Shown here: positions 63,066 to 64,000 of the stretch, one piece after another
Numbering within the stretch: the first letter of the stretch is position 1
How the letters are laid out: each line of letters starts with the position of its first letter
DNA from: Chloroflexota bacterium
GTDB taxonomy: Bacteria; Chloroflexota; Anaerolineae; Anaerolineales; Villigracilaceae
Direction: 5' to 3'
Assembly (NCBI GenBank): GCA_021787595.1
Contig: JAJYLQ010000003.1
Location: 144,852-208,851 of the forward strand
Length of the DNA: 64,000 nt
Made by a program: the position numbers and the translations under genes
Notes under the pieces: model-generated
Databases searched by the model: none
Seen by the model: the letters and a program-made list of their open reading frames with translations, nothing else
Told to the model about the DNA's origin: nothing

Positions 63066-64000
63066 ATGGCCAAGAGCAAGCCGCAATTGGATGGTGAAGT
63101 CTATTATCCGTCGCAGGAAGCCGTCACACAGGCGCGCTTGAAAGACTGGGATGAACTGGCCGGGAGGGCGCGCCAAGACCCGCAGGCCTTTTGGGCTGCG
63201 GAAGCCGAAGAACTGGAATGGTTCAAAAAGTGGGACAAGGTGCTCGACGACTCGAAAAAGCCCTTCTTCAGGTGGTTCGTGGGGGCCAAGACAAATATCG
63301 TTCACAATGCGATTGACCGGCATCTGAATTCATACCGAAAGAACAAGCTGGCCCTCATTTGGGAGTCCGAGGACGGAAAGCTGGAGCGCACATTCTCGTA
63401 TCATGCGTTGAACCGCGAAGTCAATCGCTTCGCCAACATCATCAAGGCCATGGGCGTTGTGAAGGGCGACCGCGTGACGATCTACATGGGGCGCATCCCG
63501 GAGATCATGTTTGCCATGCTGGCCTGTGCGAAGATCGGCGCGATTCATTCCGTGGTCTTCGGCGGCTTCAGCGTGGACGCGCTGCAGGGACGCATCGAGG
63601 ACAGCGCCTCCAAGCTGGTCATCACGATGGACGGCAGCTATAACAGCGGCAAGGTCGTTGAATTGAAGCGAACCGTGGACGAGGCGCTTAAACGGTGTCC
63701 GTCTGTCGAGAATGTGATCGTCGTTAAACGGATCGGGCACGAAGTCCCGATGGAGGCGGGGCGCGATCACTGGTATCATGATCTGCTCGCGCTCCCGATT
63801 GCAAACGGCAAATGTCCCACCGAGGTCATGGACGCGGAAGATCCGCTCTATATTCTTTACACCTCCGGCTCGACCGGCAAACCCAAAGCCATCGTCCACA
63901 CGCACGGCGGTTACATGGTGGGAATTTATTCGACGCTCAAATATGTGTTCGATATCCAGGATGAAGACCGCTGGTGGTGCGCGGCGGATCCGGGCTGGGT
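63066..64000 (+). CDS. acs: Acetyl-CoA synthetase, N-terminal 311 residues (3' end outside window)
   Basis: It opens with the ACS N-terminal domain (FFRWFVGAKTNIVHNAIDRH) and goes on through LACAKIGAIHSVVFGGFS, and the AMP-binding P-loop YTSGSTGKPKAIVHTHGGY (about residues 263-281). It activates acetate or a short acid to the acyl-CoA. AAAGGAG lies upstream of the ATG, and a TGTATATTT box at 63029-63037. The catalytic C-terminal domain is beyond the window. Confidence 0.93.
   Translation, partial: MAKSKPQLDGEVYYPSQEAVTQARLKDWDELAGRARQDPQAFWAAEAEELEWFKKWDKVLDDSKKPFFRWFVGAKTNIVHNAIDRHLNSYRKNKLALIWESEDGKLERTFSYHALNREVNRFANIIKAMGVVKGDRVTIYMGRIPEIMFAMLACAKIGAIHSVVFGGFSVDALQGRIEDSASKLVITMDGSYNSGKVVELKRTVDEALKRCPSVENVIVVKRIGHEVPMEAGRDHWYHDLLALPIANGKCPTEVMDAEDPLYILYTSGSTGKPKAIVHTHGGYMVGIYSTLKYVFDIQDEDRWWCAADPGW

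Overview
The window looks like a chromosomal segment from an uncultivated Chloroflexota bacterium, most likely class Anaerolineae (inference). The signs are a GcvP split into two subunits, a short archaeal-type prolyl-tRNA synthetase, giant beta-helix/DUF11 surface proteins ending in a sortase domain, and many dispersed palindromic repeats. No rRNA, tRNA, CRISPR array, integrase or transposase was recognised.

Layout. 1-1.6 kb: partial ketopantoate reductase and a histidine phosphatase. 1.6-10.3 kb, minus strand: a surface-glycan operon with two polyprenyl-phosphate-type GT2 enzymes, a GT-C-like membrane protein, RmlA, RmlB, a WecE-type aminotransferase, a methyltransferase and WbqC. Most junctions are ATGA overlaps. 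10.3-14.6 kb: a glycerol operon (glpD, membrane protein, glpK, glpF) in which glpF and glpK have been fused by a deletion. 14.6-18.3 kb: fmt, two small membrane proteins and a sulfatase. 18.3-22.1 kb: a glycine-cleavage operon (gcvH, gcvPA, gcvPB) behind a promoter, a tandem glycine riboswitch and a terminator. 22.1-23.4 kb: a HEPN/MNT toxin-antitoxin pair inserted beside a second, decayed gcvPB 3' end. 24.2-26.8 kb: a PadR/DUF1048/ABC-2 exporter operon. 27.4-35.2 kb: a LigB-like protein, a beta-helix lipoprotein, DUF1786, DUF5519, glmS, an AbiEii-type nucleotidyltransferase inserted beside a second glmS 3' end, and a Tat-exported protein. 35.2-39.2 kb: oligoendopeptidase F (also with a duplicated 3' end), a GNAT protein and an SDR. 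39.9-57.2 kb: a surface-protein locus of GNAT, DUF6916, three tail-collar proteins, a 1646-residue adhesin, a Crp/Fnr regulator, an NHLP-type leader-peptide protein and a 2871-residue adhesin. 57.4-64 kb: CCA-adding enzyme, LOG-family protein, proS, two uncharacterised proteins, an esterase and the start of acs.

The most notable points are as follows. (1) Both giant adhesins carry an LPVTG motif and, a few residues later, a complete sortase domain on the same polypeptide. (2) Three housekeeping genes (gcvPB, glmS, pepF) are each followed by a second, diverged copy of their own 3' end; in two cases a nucleotidyltransferase defence/TA gene lies between the copies. (3) Palindromic intergenic repeats have also inserted in frame inside conserved genes (fmt, glmS, DUF1786 and a GT-C-like gene). 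(4) Several genes have an extended -10 box (TGNTANAAT-like) exactly 6-7 nt before the start codon, predicting leaderless mRNAs. (5) A perfect palindrome sits at a class II Crp/Fnr activator position in front of the NHLP/adhesin operon. (6) A leaderless 27-codon ORF followed by a terminator precedes the LOG/proS genes and resembles an attenuator.
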